Positions 8,140 to 16,835 of a DNA stretch of 64,000 nucleotides are shown here, in pieces (the stretch's first letter is position 1; each line of letters starts with the position of its first letter). Location: assembly GCA_958296295.1 (NCBI GenBank), contig OY282460.1, positions 2,666,001-2,730,000 on the forward strand, in the 5' to 3' direction. The notes beneath the pieces were generated by a model, which was given only the letters and a program-made list of their open reading frames with translations, was not told the DNA's origin and ran no database searches. This DNA is from an uncultured Pseudomonadales bacterium (GTDB taxonomy: Bacteria > Pseudomonadota > Gammaproteobacteria > Pseudomonadales > Azotimanducaceae). Position numbers and translations under genes: made by a program.

Positions 8140-8759
8140 GGAACGTGCTCGGCCGCTTCCCGTTTGCGCCGCGAGGCCAGCTTGGCGCGATGACTCCACA
8201 CGGCGACGTATTGGCCGCCGGAAAGCACCGCGAAACCGGCCACCAGCGCGAATGCCCACGGATCGACGATGGCCGCGCAGAACGACGCCACCGGATCGAG
8301 ATCGGTCCTCGCCACCAGCACCAGCAGCACGGTGACTATCTGCAGCCCGGTGTTGGCCTTGCTGAGCATCGTCGGCGCTATGTCCAAGTGGCCGAACAGG
8401 CGACGGTAGGTAAGCGCGCCGGAAACGATCACGATGTCGCGCAAGACCACGACGGCCAGCAGCCACACCGGCAGATGCCCCTTGATAGCCAACACGGCGC
8501 AAACCACGACGACCAGCAGCTTGTCCGCGGCCGGATCAGCGATGGCGCCGAACCGCGTGCGCCAGTCGAAACGCCGCGCCAGCTCGCCGTCGATGGCGTC
8601 CGACACGCCGGCGATAGCGATGAGCACCAGCGCGTGCGTCACGTAGTCGTGCCACAGCAGCCACGCCGCTGGGGCGACGAGAAGAACCCGCGCCACCGTG
8701 ATGACGTTCGGCAACTGCCGCGCGCGTAGCAGCCGATGCGTTGGTGGCGCGGCGTTCAC
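8136..8759 (-). CDS. CDP-alcohol phosphatidyltransferase (PgsA-like)
   Basis: A membrane enzyme of the CDP-alcohol phosphatidyltransferase family, which transfers a phosphatidyl group from CDP-diacylglycerol to an alcohol; PgsA itself makes phosphatidylglycerol phosphate. The catalytic motif DAIDGELARRFDWRTRFGAI followed by ADPAADK contains all expected Asp residues and the DG/AR pair. About six hydrophobic helices are visible. A start at GTG 8759 overlaps the DUF2066 stop as GTGA; the frame extends to TTG 8774. The alcohol acceptor is not proven by sequence. It sits between DUF2066 and hda and is coupled to both. Confidence 0.82.
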   Translation of the reverse strand: MNAAPPTHRLLRARQLPNVITVARVLLVAPAAWLLWHDYVTHALVLIAIAGVSDAIDGELARRFDWRTRFGAIADPAADKLLVVVVCAVLAIKGHLPVWLLAVVVLRDIVIVSGALTYRRLFGHLDIAPTMLSKANTGLQIVTVLLVLVARTDLDPVASFCAAIVDPWAFALVAGFAVLSGGQYVAVWSHRAKLASRRKREAAEHVP

Positions 8760-10171
8760 TTCGAGCCCAGCCAAGTGATGTCCATACCCTCGCTGTTCCG
8801 TTCACAGGCCAGTTTATCGTCTTGTTTGAGGAGCTCGTGCAGCTGCGTGAAGCTGGACCGCGTGCGCAGGCGGATTTCCAGTGTCTTGGGCGTCGCGGCG
8901 ATCACGTCCACGCCGTCAATGTACTCCCGCGTGCCGAGGTGTTCGAGCAACGCCGCATAGCCGCGCAACGTCTGCGCGCCCCGCACAGTGGCGCGAAACG
9001 CCCGATCGGCGCCGCCGCGCACCGCGAAACGCGCCGCCAAAGCGTCCGCCAAGGCGTCCACAGTCAGGTGCGCGATTTCCTCCGGCGAGGTGGCCTGATG
9101 ATGAAATCGGCCACCGAGGCGCCCCTCGGACACGCGCAATACGGTTTGCCGGCTTTCGCCGGCGAGCTCCAAGCGGCGTTCAGCCACATCGGTGCCAACA
9201 GCGCGATCAACGACATCAGCGTCACCGGCGACATCGGCGCCAGCGGCGACATCGACGACAACGGCCTCATCGCCGCCGCGCGCGCTCGCGCCCGGCAAGG
9301 GGCCGCGGCCGTCAACCTCCACGCCGCCCGGCTCGAATCGGCGCAGCGACCGCAGCGCCCAGTCCGCCGTCCAGCCATCGCGACTCGGCGCGGCGCGCCC
9401 GGCCAGCAGCAAGTCCGGCCGGTAGCGGCCGGACGCCGCCTCCATGGCCGCCCAAAAACGCCCCCAGACCGCTGCCGCCGGAAGGTCGGCATCGGTCATG
9501 TCCATGAGCGGCAACAGGATGTTGAGCCCGCGCCGGCGCGCGCCCGCCAACAGCGCTCTGCGCCAATCTCCGGCCGCGTCGGCCGCCACGATGAGGCCGG
9601 GGCCGCGCTCGCGCACCGCCAGCCAGACCAGGATCACCGGCCGATCGGCGGCCCAAATGGGAAGCTGGGCGTCGCGCACCAATCCGCGCACGGCTTCAGC
9701 GTCGAAGCGCACTGCAAGCCGCAAGCGGTCGGCGTCGCGCTCCGGGCCAGCGGCTTCCGCCAAATCACCCAAGTCCGGCGGGATCGGCACCGGCAGAGGT
9801 TCAAGAATGGAGAACCGGTAGCTCAGCGCGTAGTGCTCCGGCGCCGCCAACGCGGCGGCGATGTGGTTGGTCAGCGGCACGTTGGCCATGCCCGTCACGC
9901 GGGTGAGCACTTGCGCAAGCGCCACCGATGCGGCGTGTTGCCGATCCGCCTCGGATTGGGATGCGATCGGAACCTCGGCCTCGTAAAGCCACGGGATCAC
10001 CTCCGCGCCGGGCGCTTGGCAGAGAACGGCGCAAGTGCCGAGCGCCAGATGCCGGATCGCCCGCCGGACGCGGCGGGTTATAGTGCGCCAACGTTCGGGC
10101 TCGATGCCGCCTACGGCGAGTGGCGGATTCGTTCGCGCTTGGCCCCGCGCCCTTGTCGAGGCGGCCGTCAT
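8756..10171 (-). CDS. DUF2066 domain-containing protein
   Basis: A protein of about 471 residues matching DUF2066, the family normally found between purM and hda. The N-terminal part carries a hydrophobic segment (HLALGTCAVLCQAPGAEV) consistent with export, then LYEAEVPIASQSEADRQHA and LTRVTGMANVP, the conserved DUF2066 opening. The middle is interrupted by a low-complexity Val/Asp/Ala-rich stretch (about 9190-9290). The C-terminal half (GYAALLEHLGTREYIDGVDV, ending in ITWLGSK) is well conserved in style. No catalytic residues are known. ATG 10171 is the nearest start upstream of the hydrophobic segment, but it leaves a long polar leader, so the start is uncertain. It is divergent from purM. 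Confidence 0.78.
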   Translation of the reverse strand: MTAASTRARGQARTNPPLAVGGIEPERWRTITRRVRRAIRHLALGTCAVLCQAPGAEVIPWLYEAEVPIASQSEADRQHAASVALAQVLTRVTGMANVPLTNHIAAALAAPEHYALSYRFSILEPLPVPIPPDLGDLAEAAGPERDADRLRLAVRFDAEAVRGLVRDAQLPIWAADRPVILVWLAVRERGPGLIVAADAAGDWRRALLAGARRRGLNILLPLMDMTDADLPAAAVWGRFWAAMEAASGRYRPDLLLAGRAAPSRDGWTADWALRSLRRFEPGGVEVDGRGPLPGASARGGDEAVVVDVAAGADVAGDADVVDRAVGTDVAERRLELAGESRQTVLRVSEGRLGGRFHHQATSPEEIAHLTVDALADALAARFAVRGGADRAFRATVRGAQTLRGYAALLEHLGTREYIDGVDVIAATPKTLEIRLRTRSSFTQLHELLKQDDKLACERNSEGMDITWLGSK

Positions 10172-10418
10172 GGCCCGGTGCGCAGCCGCCGGCCGAGGTC
10201 TTTCGAGCGGGTTTGTGCGTTGGCGAATGGCGAAGACTCCTTGAGCGCCGTCGCCGGCATCGGGTTGTAAGCGGCAAGGCGGCCCGCGGGACGAAGTCGA
10301 GCGGTTCGCGTGTACTTGGGCATAGTCTAATGAAAGCGCGGTTTTTGACGCTAGAGGCCAGCCGCCGATCGCGGCGCGCATGGCGCAGCCAATTGCGACT
10401 CGGTCGGCGGATCCAAAC

Positions 10419-11450
10419 ATGCCCCTGACCTACCGCGCCGCCGGCGTGGACATCGACGCCGGCAACGAGCTGGTGCGCCGCATCGCTCCCGCGGTGGCGC
10501 GCGCGCGGCGGCCCGAACTGCTCACCGGGCTCGGCGGCTTCGCGGCAGTGGCGGCGTTGCCCGCCGGCTACCGCGAACCGGTGTTGGTGGTTGGCACCGA
10601 CGGGGTCGGCACCAAGCTCCGGTTGGCCATCGATCACGGCCGCCACGACGGCGTGGGCCAGGATCTGGTGGCGATGTGCGTCAACGACGTGCTGGCGGTC
10701 GGCGCCGAGCCGTTCCTGTTTTTGGACTATTACGCCACCGGCGCGCTGGATGTCGAGGTGGCCGCGCGCGTTGTCGCCAGCATCGCCCAGGCCTGCGAGC
10801 TGGCCGGCTGCGCCTTGGCCGGCGGCGAAACGGCCGAGCTGCCCGGCTTCCACAAACCCGGCGATTACGAACTCGCGGGGTTTTGCGTCGGCGTCGGGGA
10901 GCGCGGCCGGATCGCCACCGGCGACGGCGCTAGCGAAGGCGATGCGCTGATCGGGGTCGCCTCCAGCGGCCCCCACGCCAACGGCTATTCCTTGATCCGG
11001 CGGGTACTGCTAGACAGCGGCGAGAACGTGTCCGAAGACCTGCTCGCGCAACTGCTGCGGCCGACGCGCATCTATTTGGAGGCTGCCCGGGCGTTGCAAG
11101 GCGCGATGAAGGGCGCGAGCCATATCACCGGCGGCGGATTCGTGGACAACCTGCCGCGAATGTTCGCAAGTGATCTCGCCGCGCACGTCGACTTGGCCGC
11201 GTGGCCGCGCCCGCCGGTGTTCGAATTTCTGCAACGCGCCGGCGGAGTCGACGAACTCGAGATGTGGCGCGTCTTCAACAACGGCATCGGTTTCGTGGCC
11301 TGCGTGGCGGCAACGCACGCCGATCGCGTTTGCGCGGATCTGGCGGCGGCGGGAGAAGACGCTCGGATAATCGGCCGATTGGCGCGGCGCGGCGCGGCGG
11401 CCCCTTCTGGGCACCTTGTCGTGGCCCGCGACCACGCCGAATTGACGTGA
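10419..11450 (+). CDS. purM: Phosphoribosylformylglycinamidine cyclo-ligase (AIR synthase)
   Basis: Fifth step of purine synthesis: ATP-dependent ring closure of FGAM to aminoimidazole ribonucleotide. Signature segments are AGVDIDAGNELV at the N-terminus, the ATP-binding GTDGVGTKLRLA, MCVNDVLAVGAEPFLFLDYY, GGETAELPGF and the C-terminal HITGGGFVDNLPR. Length (343 aa) fits the family. ATG 10419 gives a compact N-terminus; ATG 10380 in the same frame is an equally legal alternative. purN, the usual downstream partner, is missing; a nucleotidyltransferase follows instead. It diverges from DUF2066 across about 250 bases that should hold both promoters. Confidence 0.93.
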   Translation: MPLTYRAAGVDIDAGNELVRRIAPAVARARRPELLTGLGGFAAVAALPAGYREPVLVVGTDGVGTKLRLAIDHGRHDGVGQDLVAMCVNDVLAVGAEPFLFLDYYATGALDVEVAARVVASIAQACELAGCALAGGETAELPGFHKPGDYELAGFCVGVGERGRIATGDGASEGDALIGVASSGPHANGYSLIRRVLLDSGENVSEDLLAQLLRPTRIYLEAARALQGAMKGASHITGGGFVDNLPRMFASDLAAHVDLAAWPRPPVFEFLQRAGGVDELEMWRVFNNGIGFVACVAATHADRVCADLAAAGEDARIIGRLARRGAAAPSGHLVVARDHAELT

Positions 11451-11645
11451 CCGGCCTCGCCCGTCAGCCGCATCGTCCGCAAATGGGGTACCATGCGCAG
11501 CCGCCGGCGCCTGGGCATGTCCGCCGCGCCGCACGGCGTCCAAATCCAACGGTTCCAAACCAATGAACAGGAGTTTGCGCGTGGCCAACATTCGCGTGTC
11601 GGGCGCGACGACGCCAACCGCGGCGCGAACGGCAAAGCGCAGCCC

Positions 11646-12551
11646 ATGACCGGCCCCCGCAAGACAAAGGGCATTGTTCTCGCCGGCGGCCGCAACATGC
11701 GCCTGCACCCGGTCACCATCGGCGTGTGCAAGCAGCTGCTGCCGATCTACGACAAACCCATGGTGTACTACCCGTTGACGACGCTGATGCTTGGCGGCGT
11801 GCGCGAAGTGCTCGTGGTTTCCACCCCGCGCGACACGCCGCGGCTGCGCGAACTGCTGGGCGACGGCGCGCAGTGGGGCATGCGCATCTCCTACGTCGTG
11901 CAAGGCCAACCCAAGGGTTTGGCCCACGCGTTTGTGGTCGGGCGCGACTTCGTCGGCGACGATTCGGTGGCGCTGATCCTCGGCGACAACGTGTTTTTCG
12001 GCAGCGAACTGCCGCGCAAGGCACGAGCAGCCATCGACGCCAATCGCGGCGCCACCGTGTTCACCTATCCGGTGCAAAATCCGAGCGAGTTCGGCGTGCT
12101 GGAGGTCGATTCCGTCGGACGACCTTTGGCGATAACCGAGAAGCCGGCGGTTCCGCGTTCCAACCTTGCCGTCACGGGGTTGTACGTCTACGACAACGAC
12201 GTGTTGGACATCGCCGCGTCGCTTACGCCGTCGGCCCGCGGCGAGCTGGAGATAACCGATGTGAACCGGGAATATCTGCGCGCCGGCCGCCTCGACGTGG
12301 TGCGGTTCGGACGCGGCATGGCCTGGCTCGACACCGGCACGCCCGAATCGCTGCTCGAAGCCAGCCTGTTCGTGCAAACCATCGAGCATCGGCAAGGTCT
12401 GAAGATCGCCTGCCCGGAGGAGGTGGCTTGGCGCATGGGATGGATCGCCGATGCCGGGTTGGCCGCTTTGGCCGAGCGGTCCCGCGGCCAACCGTATCGC
12501 GACTATTTGCAGGGTTTGCTGGTCGAGGGCCGCGAGGCGAACGGCGACTGA
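11646..12551 (+). CDS. rmlA: Glucose-1-phosphate thymidylyltransferase, variant nucleotide loop
   Basis: RmlA makes dTDP-glucose, the first step to dTDP-L-rhamnose. Almost the whole family pattern is present: KQLLPIYDKPMVYYPLTTLM, STPRDTPRLRELLGDG, LGDNVFFG, ITEKPAVPRSN, TDVNREYL and AWLDTGTPESLLEA. The exception is the N-terminal phosphate-binding loop. Where the family has GGSGTRL, this protein has GGRNMRL, so the second Gly and the Thr are lost. The catalytic Arg and the downstream lysine (SK/CKQLLP) remain. ATG 11646 is chosen because homologous sequence begins there; the frame is open further upstream. It opens the polysaccharide island; rmlB is absent from the window. Confidence 0.85.
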   Translation: MTGPRKTKGIVLAGGRNMRLHPVTIGVCKQLLPIYDKPMVYYPLTTLMLGGVREVLVVSTPRDTPRLRELLGDGAQWGMRISYVVQGQPKGLAHAFVVGRDFVGDDSVALILGDNVFFGSELPRKARAAIDANRGATVFTYPVQNPSEFGVLEVDSVGRPLAITEKPAVPRSNLAVTGLYVYDNDVLDIAASLTPSARGELEITDVNREYLRAGRLDVVRFGRGMAWLDTGTPESLLEASLFVQTIEHRQGLKIACPEEVAWRMGWIADAGLAALAERSRGQPYRDYLQGLLVEGREANGD

Positions 12552-12755
12552 GCCGCGACGTGTGCCGTTCGCGACAGCGTGGAGCCGCGCGCGCCGAAAA
12601 CGCCTTTGGCCATGCCCGTGTCTCGGCTGGCGGGCCAGGCAGGTTCCCGTCGCGATTCGCCGACCACGCCCGGCGGCCGGCGTGAAAGCGCCGCGACCAC
12701 TCCCAGACGGAAGACCGCGCGACACCGAGGCGGTCTTTCGCGATCCGGCGAAATC

Positions 12756-13535
12756 GTGATTCTCATCCAAACGCATCTGTGGCGGTACGCCCTGTACCGC
12801 GCCTATCTGAACTTGGTGGGCGAAGCGGCCAAACTGCATTTGGGCTGGTTGTGGTGGTTCCTCGAGCCGATAGCCATGACCGCGGTGTTTTTCGCGGTCT
12901 TCACCTATCTGCGGCCCATGCGCGGCGGCGGCATCGAGAACTTCACCGCCTTCCTGATCATTGGCGTGACGACTTGGCTTTGGTTCGCCAACGCGGTGGG
13001 AAACTGCACGGACGTGCTGGTTGGCGCGCGCGCCATCGTTTCGCAGATGCGTCTGCCAAAACTGCTCTTTCCGACCATTGCCGTGGTTTCCGCGTCTTTG
13101 AAACAAGTGTTCGTGTTCGTGGTGCTCCTGTTGTTCATCGGCGCCATGTTCGGGGTCTCCTGGACGTGGCTGTTCCTGCCGCTTCTCGCGGTGACCCAGC
13201 TAGTGATCATTCTCGCCACTGCCGCGGTGGTGGCGTTCGTGTGCTGCTGCGTCCGTGATGTTCGTTTTCTTGTGCGTTCCGGCCTCACCTTGATGATGTT
13301 CTGCTCCGGGCTGTTTTTTTCCATCGACGATCTCGGCGCCGAGTGGCGCTTCTGGTTTCGTCTGAACCCCATGGCGGTGATCATCGAACAGTATCGGGCG
13401 GTGCTGCTTCACCACTCGTCGCCTGACGTGGCGTGGTGCCTGGGCGCGGTGGCGGTGGGTGCGCTTTTCCTCTTCGGCCTCAAGTGGCTGTATCAGCGTT
13501 TCGACCGGACGCTCACTCGCCGGATCATCGCCTGA
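12756..13535 (+). CDS. wzm: ABC-2 type polysaccharide export permease (Wzm/KpsM-like)
   Basis: A 259-residue integral membrane protein with six predicted helices, the transmembrane half of an ABC-2 transporter that moves lipid-linked polysaccharide across the inner membrane. GWLWWFLEPIAMTAVFF near residue 30 and RLPKLLFPTIAVVSASLKQ are typical of the O-antigen/capsule exporter family. GTG 12756 starts at the first conserved residues; the reading frame upstream to 12579 is arginine/proline-rich and does not look coding. Its stop overlaps the ATPase start (TGATG), so both transporter halves are made together. Confidence 0.85.
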   Translation: MILIQTHLWRYALYRAYLNLVGEAAKLHLGWLWWFLEPIAMTAVFFAVFTYLRPMRGGGIENFTAFLIIGVTTWLWFANAVGNCTDVLVGARAIVSQMRLPKLLFPTIAVVSASLKQVFVFVVLLLFIGAMFGVSWTWLFLPLLAVTQLVIILATAAVVAFVCCCVRDVRFLVRSGLTLMMFCSGLFFSIDDLGAEWRFWFRLNPMAVIIEQYRAVLLHHSSPDVAWCLGAVAVGALFLFGLKWLYQRFDRTLTRRIIA

Positions 13536-14230
13536 TGCGGCTCGCTGGCGTGTCCGTCGTGTACACGGAAACCGGCCTCGACTCGCCCGGCGCCCGCGTC
13601 GCGGCGTTGCGCGACGTCTCGGTGCGCGTCGCCCGGGGCGAGAAGCTCGGCGTGGTGGGTGCGAACGGCGCCGGCAAATCCACGCTGCTCAGGGTGATGG
13701 CGGGCGTTGTCAAGCCGGACGCGGGGCAAGTGGACGATGGCGGATTGTCCTGCGCGTTCCTGTCGTTGCAGGCCGGTTTCGACAACGAACTGTCCGGCGA
13801 GCGGAACATCGTGATGCACGGCATGTTGACCGGGCTCACGCGCAAGGAAGCTCAAGCCCGTATCCCGGCGGTGGCCGAGATGTCCGGCCTCGGGGACGCT
13901 TTGGCGCGGCGCGTCAGCACCTATTCCACCGGAATGCGCGGTCGGCTCTGCTTTTCCACGGCGATAGATCTGGATCCCGAGGTGCTGCTGCTCGACGAGA
14001 TCTTCAGCGTCGGCGACATCGAGTTCCGGGAAAAATCCGAACGGATAATGTTGGAGCGGTTTCAAGGCGACAAGGCGGTGGTCTTTGTCTCGCACAATCT
14101 CAAGATGATGGAGCGCGTTTGCGGGCGCGTCATCTGGCTGGACAACGGCCGCGTCCGGGCCGCAGGCGCTGCGCGCGACTTGATCGCGCAATACCGCAAA
14201 GCGAGTTCACAGACCGCCGACGGCGCCTAA
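13535..14230 (+). CDS. wzt: ABC transporter ATPase for polysaccharide export (Wzt/KpsT-like)
   Basis: A 231-residue nucleotide-binding subunit partnering the permease just upstream. Walker A GANGAGKST, the signature YSTGMRGRL (the modified form usual in polysaccharide exporters), Walker B VLLLDEIFSVGD and the switch His in VFVSHNLKMM are all present. The protein ends right after the ATPase core. It lacks the C-terminal carbohydrate-binding domain that lets some Wzt proteins recognise a capped chain end, so export is more likely of the KpsT-like, cap-independent type. It converges with rmlD, overlapping it by four bases. Confidence 0.87.
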   Translation: MRLAGVSVVYTETGLDSPGARVAALRDVSVRVARGEKLGVVGANGAGKSTLLRVMAGVVKPDAGQVDDGGLSCAFLSLQAGFDNELSGERNIVMHGMLTGLTRKEAQARIPAVAEMSGLGDALARRVSTYSTGMRGRLCFSTAIDLDPEVLLLDEIFSVGDIEFREKSERIMLERFQGDKAVVFVSHNLKMMERVCGRVIWLDNGRVRAAGAARDLIAQYRKASSQTADGA

Positions 14231-15126
14231 CCGACGGGCGGGATGTGCGCCTTGGCGCGCAGATAGCGATCCAGCGCGTCCCGCCATGTCGCCATTTCCC
14301 CAAAGTCGGCAGTGGCTTTGGCATTGTCGAGCACGCTGTACGCCGGCCGCCGCGCCCGCGTTGGATAATCGCTGCTCGCGCATGGGGTCACTTCGGTGTC
14401 GATGCCAACGCGACGGATGATTGCCTTGGCGAAGTCGAACCACGTGGCCGCGCCCGTGTTGACGACGTGGTAGACGCCCGTGGCCCGTTCCACGAGGGCG
14501 CGCACCATCGTTCGGGCCACATCGTGGGTGCCGGTCGGCGACATGAACTGATCGTGTACCACCCGCAACGGGCCGCGCCGGCCGGCGTTGATGATCGTCT
14601 CGACGAAGTTCCCCCCCTTGGCGCTGGCGCCACGCACACCGAACAACGAGGCCACCCGCAACACCAGGACGTCGTCGCACTCCTCCAGCGCGTTGACTTC
14701 TCCAAGCGCTTTGGAGGCGCCGTAGACGTTCACCGGCGCCACCGGCGCCGTCTCTGCAAGAGGCGCGCGGCGAGCCGCGTCGCCGCCGAACACGTAGTCC
14801 GTGCTGATGTGCGTCAATCGGGCTTTTTTGCGCGCGCAGACCCGCGCCATCACGCGCACGGCCTCGGTATTCACTTGGAAGGCCAAGGCGGGATTGTCCT
14901 CGGCTTCGTCCGTCTTGTGATAGCCGGTGCAGTTGACGAGGATGTCGAAGCGTTGGGCCGCCAAGCGGCTTTCGGCGTCTGCTGAGGCGACGTCCAGTTG
15001 GCCGCGGGCCAAGCCATGCAACTCGAACGGTTCGCCCGCAGCGGCATGGGCCTTGCGAAAGTCGGCGCCAAGCTGGCCGCGCGCGCCAAGCAGCACCAGG
15101 CGCGGGCGTCTGCCCGGGCGAGTCAT
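14227..15126 (-). CDS. rmlD: dTDP-4-dehydrorhamnose reductase
   Basis: Last step of dTDP-L-rhamnose synthesis: reduction of the 4-keto sugar. The N-terminal nucleotide loop is LLGARGQLGADF. VNCTGYHKTDEAEDNPALAF, ISTDYVFGGD and the catalytic pair YGASK follow. The C-terminus has RRPAYSVLDNAK, a hallmark of RmlD. At 299 residues it is full length. Strand and spacing put it at the 3' end of a minus-strand operon (cysC, fusion protein, GT4, rmlC, epimerase, rmlD). Confidence 0.9.
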   Translation of the reverse strand: MTRPGRRPRLVLLGARGQLGADFRKAHAAAGEPFELHGLARGQLDVASADAESRLAAQRFDILVNCTGYHKTDEAEDNPALAFQVNTEAVRVMARVCARKKARLTHISTDYVFGGDAARRAPLAETAPVAPVNVYGASKALGEVNALEECDDVLVLRVASLFGVRGASAKGGNFVETIINAGRRGPLRVVHDQFMSPTGTHDVARTMVRALVERATGVYHVVNTGAATWFDFAKAIIRRVGIDTEVTPCASSDYPTRARRPAYSVLDNAKATADFGEMATWRDALDRYLRAKAHIPPVG

Positions 15127-15148
15127 CCGGCGAACCTGGGCCGTATCG

Positions 15149-16177
15149 TCATATGTCCAGAATGCCGCCGTGCAGTTCCACTTCGCGGATCACGCCGTGC
15201 CAATGCGCGAGCTGGCGATACCAGTCCAACGTGATCGTCTTCGCGGTCTTCTCCACGGCGCCGCGCGCAAGCGCCTCGCAGATTTCCGCGACGCCGTCGA
15301 TCGCGTTCCATTTCACGCGAAATCCGAGAGCTTCGATCTTCCCGAACGCAACGCGGTAGCTGCGATGATCCGGTTCCCCGTACCACGCGACTTCCACGTT
15401 CCGCGGCACGTTCTCGGCCACAAGATCGCCAAGCGGCCCGATCTGGTAGGTGTTGTCGCCCGAACCGACATTGAACGTCTGCCCGTTCACCGCCGCGCTC
15501 GCCGCCTCCAAGGCGAAGATCTGCGCCCGCGCCGCGTCGCGCACGTGCAGCATCGGCCGCCACTGCGAGCCGTCGCGCATCAGCGGCAGTCTGCCGGTGC
15601 TCCACGCGCCGTAGGTCATGCCGTTGATGGCAAGGTCGAAGCGCATCCGCGGCGACAGGCCGAAAACAGTCGCCTGACGCAACGCCACCACGCAAAAGTC
15701 CGCGGCCGCCAGCGGCAAGATGTCGCGTTCGGCCATCGCGTTGGCTCGAGCGTAGTGGGTAAGCGGTTTTGGCGGCGTGTTTTCGTCCGCCACCACATCG
15801 CCCTGCTGAAATCCGTAGATGCTGCACGACGACGGCAGAACATACCGTTCGGCACCGGCGGCTCGCGCCAGACGCGCGCACCGAACCCGCGCTTCGTGGT
15901 TGATCTGATACGTGGCGTGTTCGAAAAACTCGCTGGACGGGTCGTTGGAGATCGCCGCCAGATCGATCACCGCGTCCACTCCCTCGAAGTGCGAGGCGGT
16001 CAGCTTGCGGCAGTCCTCCACGACCACCTCGAGCCCTTCGTCCGCGGCCAGCAGATCGCGTCCAAAAAAGAACCGATCCACCGCGCGGACCCGGTAGCCG
16101 GAATCCAGCAGCATCGGCGTCAGAACGGTGCCGATGTAGCCGCCGGCGCCTGTCACCAGCACGCGCTTCACGGGCAT
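15149..16177 (-). CDS. NAD-dependent sugar epimerase/dehydratase (extended SDR), atypical active site
   Basis: A 342-residue extended short-chain dehydrogenase/reductase acting on nucleotide sugars. The NAD loop is VLVTGAGGYIGTVL, the adenine-site Asp is in VDRFFFG, and the serine strand is LPSSCSIYGF. The catalytic Tyr is in HYARANAM: the expected YxxxK is YARAN, so the general-base lysine is Asn. RPMLHVRDAARAQ and FNVGSGDNTYQI are typical of the family. It is not RmlB, whose motifs differ. ATG 16177 is the first start before the Rossmann fold. It lies between rmlC and rmlD, so it probably modifies another sugar of the same glycan. Confidence 0.8.
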   Translation of the reverse strand: MPVKRVLVTGAGGYIGTVLTPMLLDSGYRVRAVDRFFFGRDLLAADEGLEVVVEDCRKLTASHFEGVDAVIDLAAISNDPSSEFFEHATYQINHEARVRCARLARAAGAERYVLPSSCSIYGFQQGDVVADENTPPKPLTHYARANAMAERDILPLAAADFCVVALRQATVFGLSPRMRFDLAINGMTYGAWSTGRLPLMRDGSQWRPMLHVRDAARAQIFALEAASAAVNGQTFNVGSGDNTYQIGPLGDLVAENVPRNVEVAWYGEPDHRSYRVAFGKIEALGFRVKWNAIDGVAEICEALARGAVEKTAKTITLDWYRQLAHWHGVIREVELHGGILDI

Positions 16178-16247
16178 TCCGCCTGTTGGCACATGCGAAT
16201 GAAACCCTCGCTTCCACCGCCACGCGCGCTGCTCGCGAACTCGCTTC

Positions 16248-16832
16248 TCACGTCCCCGTTCCAGCGCCGGGGCCGTTGTACACGAACGGCGATGACGCCT
16301 CGGCGAGCCGCGGCAAAGCGCGGTCGCGATCGGAAACGATGGCCTCCCCCGCCGCGATCGGCCATTCGATGCCCAGCGCCGCATCGCTCCACAAGACGCC
16401 GCGATCGTGGCTCGGCGCGTAGTAGGCGCCAACCTTGTAGAGTATCTCGGTGTCCGCCTCCAGCGTCATCAGCCCGTGCGCGAAACCCGCCGGAACAAAC
16501 AACTGGTTCCCGGCGTCGGCGGACAACACGACAGCGACGTGGCGCCCGTAGGTTGGCGAGCCGCATCGCACATCCAACGCCACGTCGTAAACGGAACCGC
16601 GAACCACCCGCACGAGCTTGTGCTGGTCGTGGGGCGGTTCTTGGAAGTGCAGCCCGCGCACGGTGCCCCGGTCCGCGGAGAACGAGTGATTGTCCTGCAC
16701 GAACTCCGCGTCCACGCCGACTTGGGCGAACGTCCTGCGATTGTAGACCTCGGAAAAGAAGCCGCGTTTGTCCCCGTGCCTGGCCGGTGTCAAGAGAACC
16801 ACGTCGGGTATGGCGAGTTCTCGCACTTGCAT
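16248..16832 (-). CDS. rmlC: dTDP-4-dehydrorhamnose 3,5-epimerase
   Basis: A 194-residue cupin enzyme converting dTDP-4-keto-6-deoxyglucose to dTDP-4-keto-L-rhamnose. FFSEVYNRRTFAQVG, FVQDNHSFS, the catalytic His in VRGLHFQEPP, KLVRVVRGSVYDVALDVR, PAGFAHGLMTL and WSDAALGIEWP all match RmlC, and the catalytic Asp lies in SDRDRALP. It starts 4 bases after the glycosyltransferase stop, so the two are in one operon. With rmlA and rmlD it supplies three of the four steps to dTDP-L-rhamnose. Confidence 0.92.
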   Translation of the reverse strand: MQVRELAIPDVVLLTPARHGDKRGFFSEVYNRRTFAQVGVDAEFVQDNHSFSADRGTVRGLHFQEPPHDQHKLVRVVRGSVYDVALDVRCGSPTYGRHVAVVLSADAGNQLFVPAGFAHGLMTLEADTEILYKVGAYYAPSHDRGVLWSDAALGIEWPIAAGEAIVSDRDRALPRLAEASSPFVYNGPGAGTGT

Positions 16833-16835
16833 GAT

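Noticed and set aside
11010-13106. A 698-codon minus-strand ORF across purM, rmlA and wzm
   Set aside because: It spans three well-supported plus-strand genes and has no family features.
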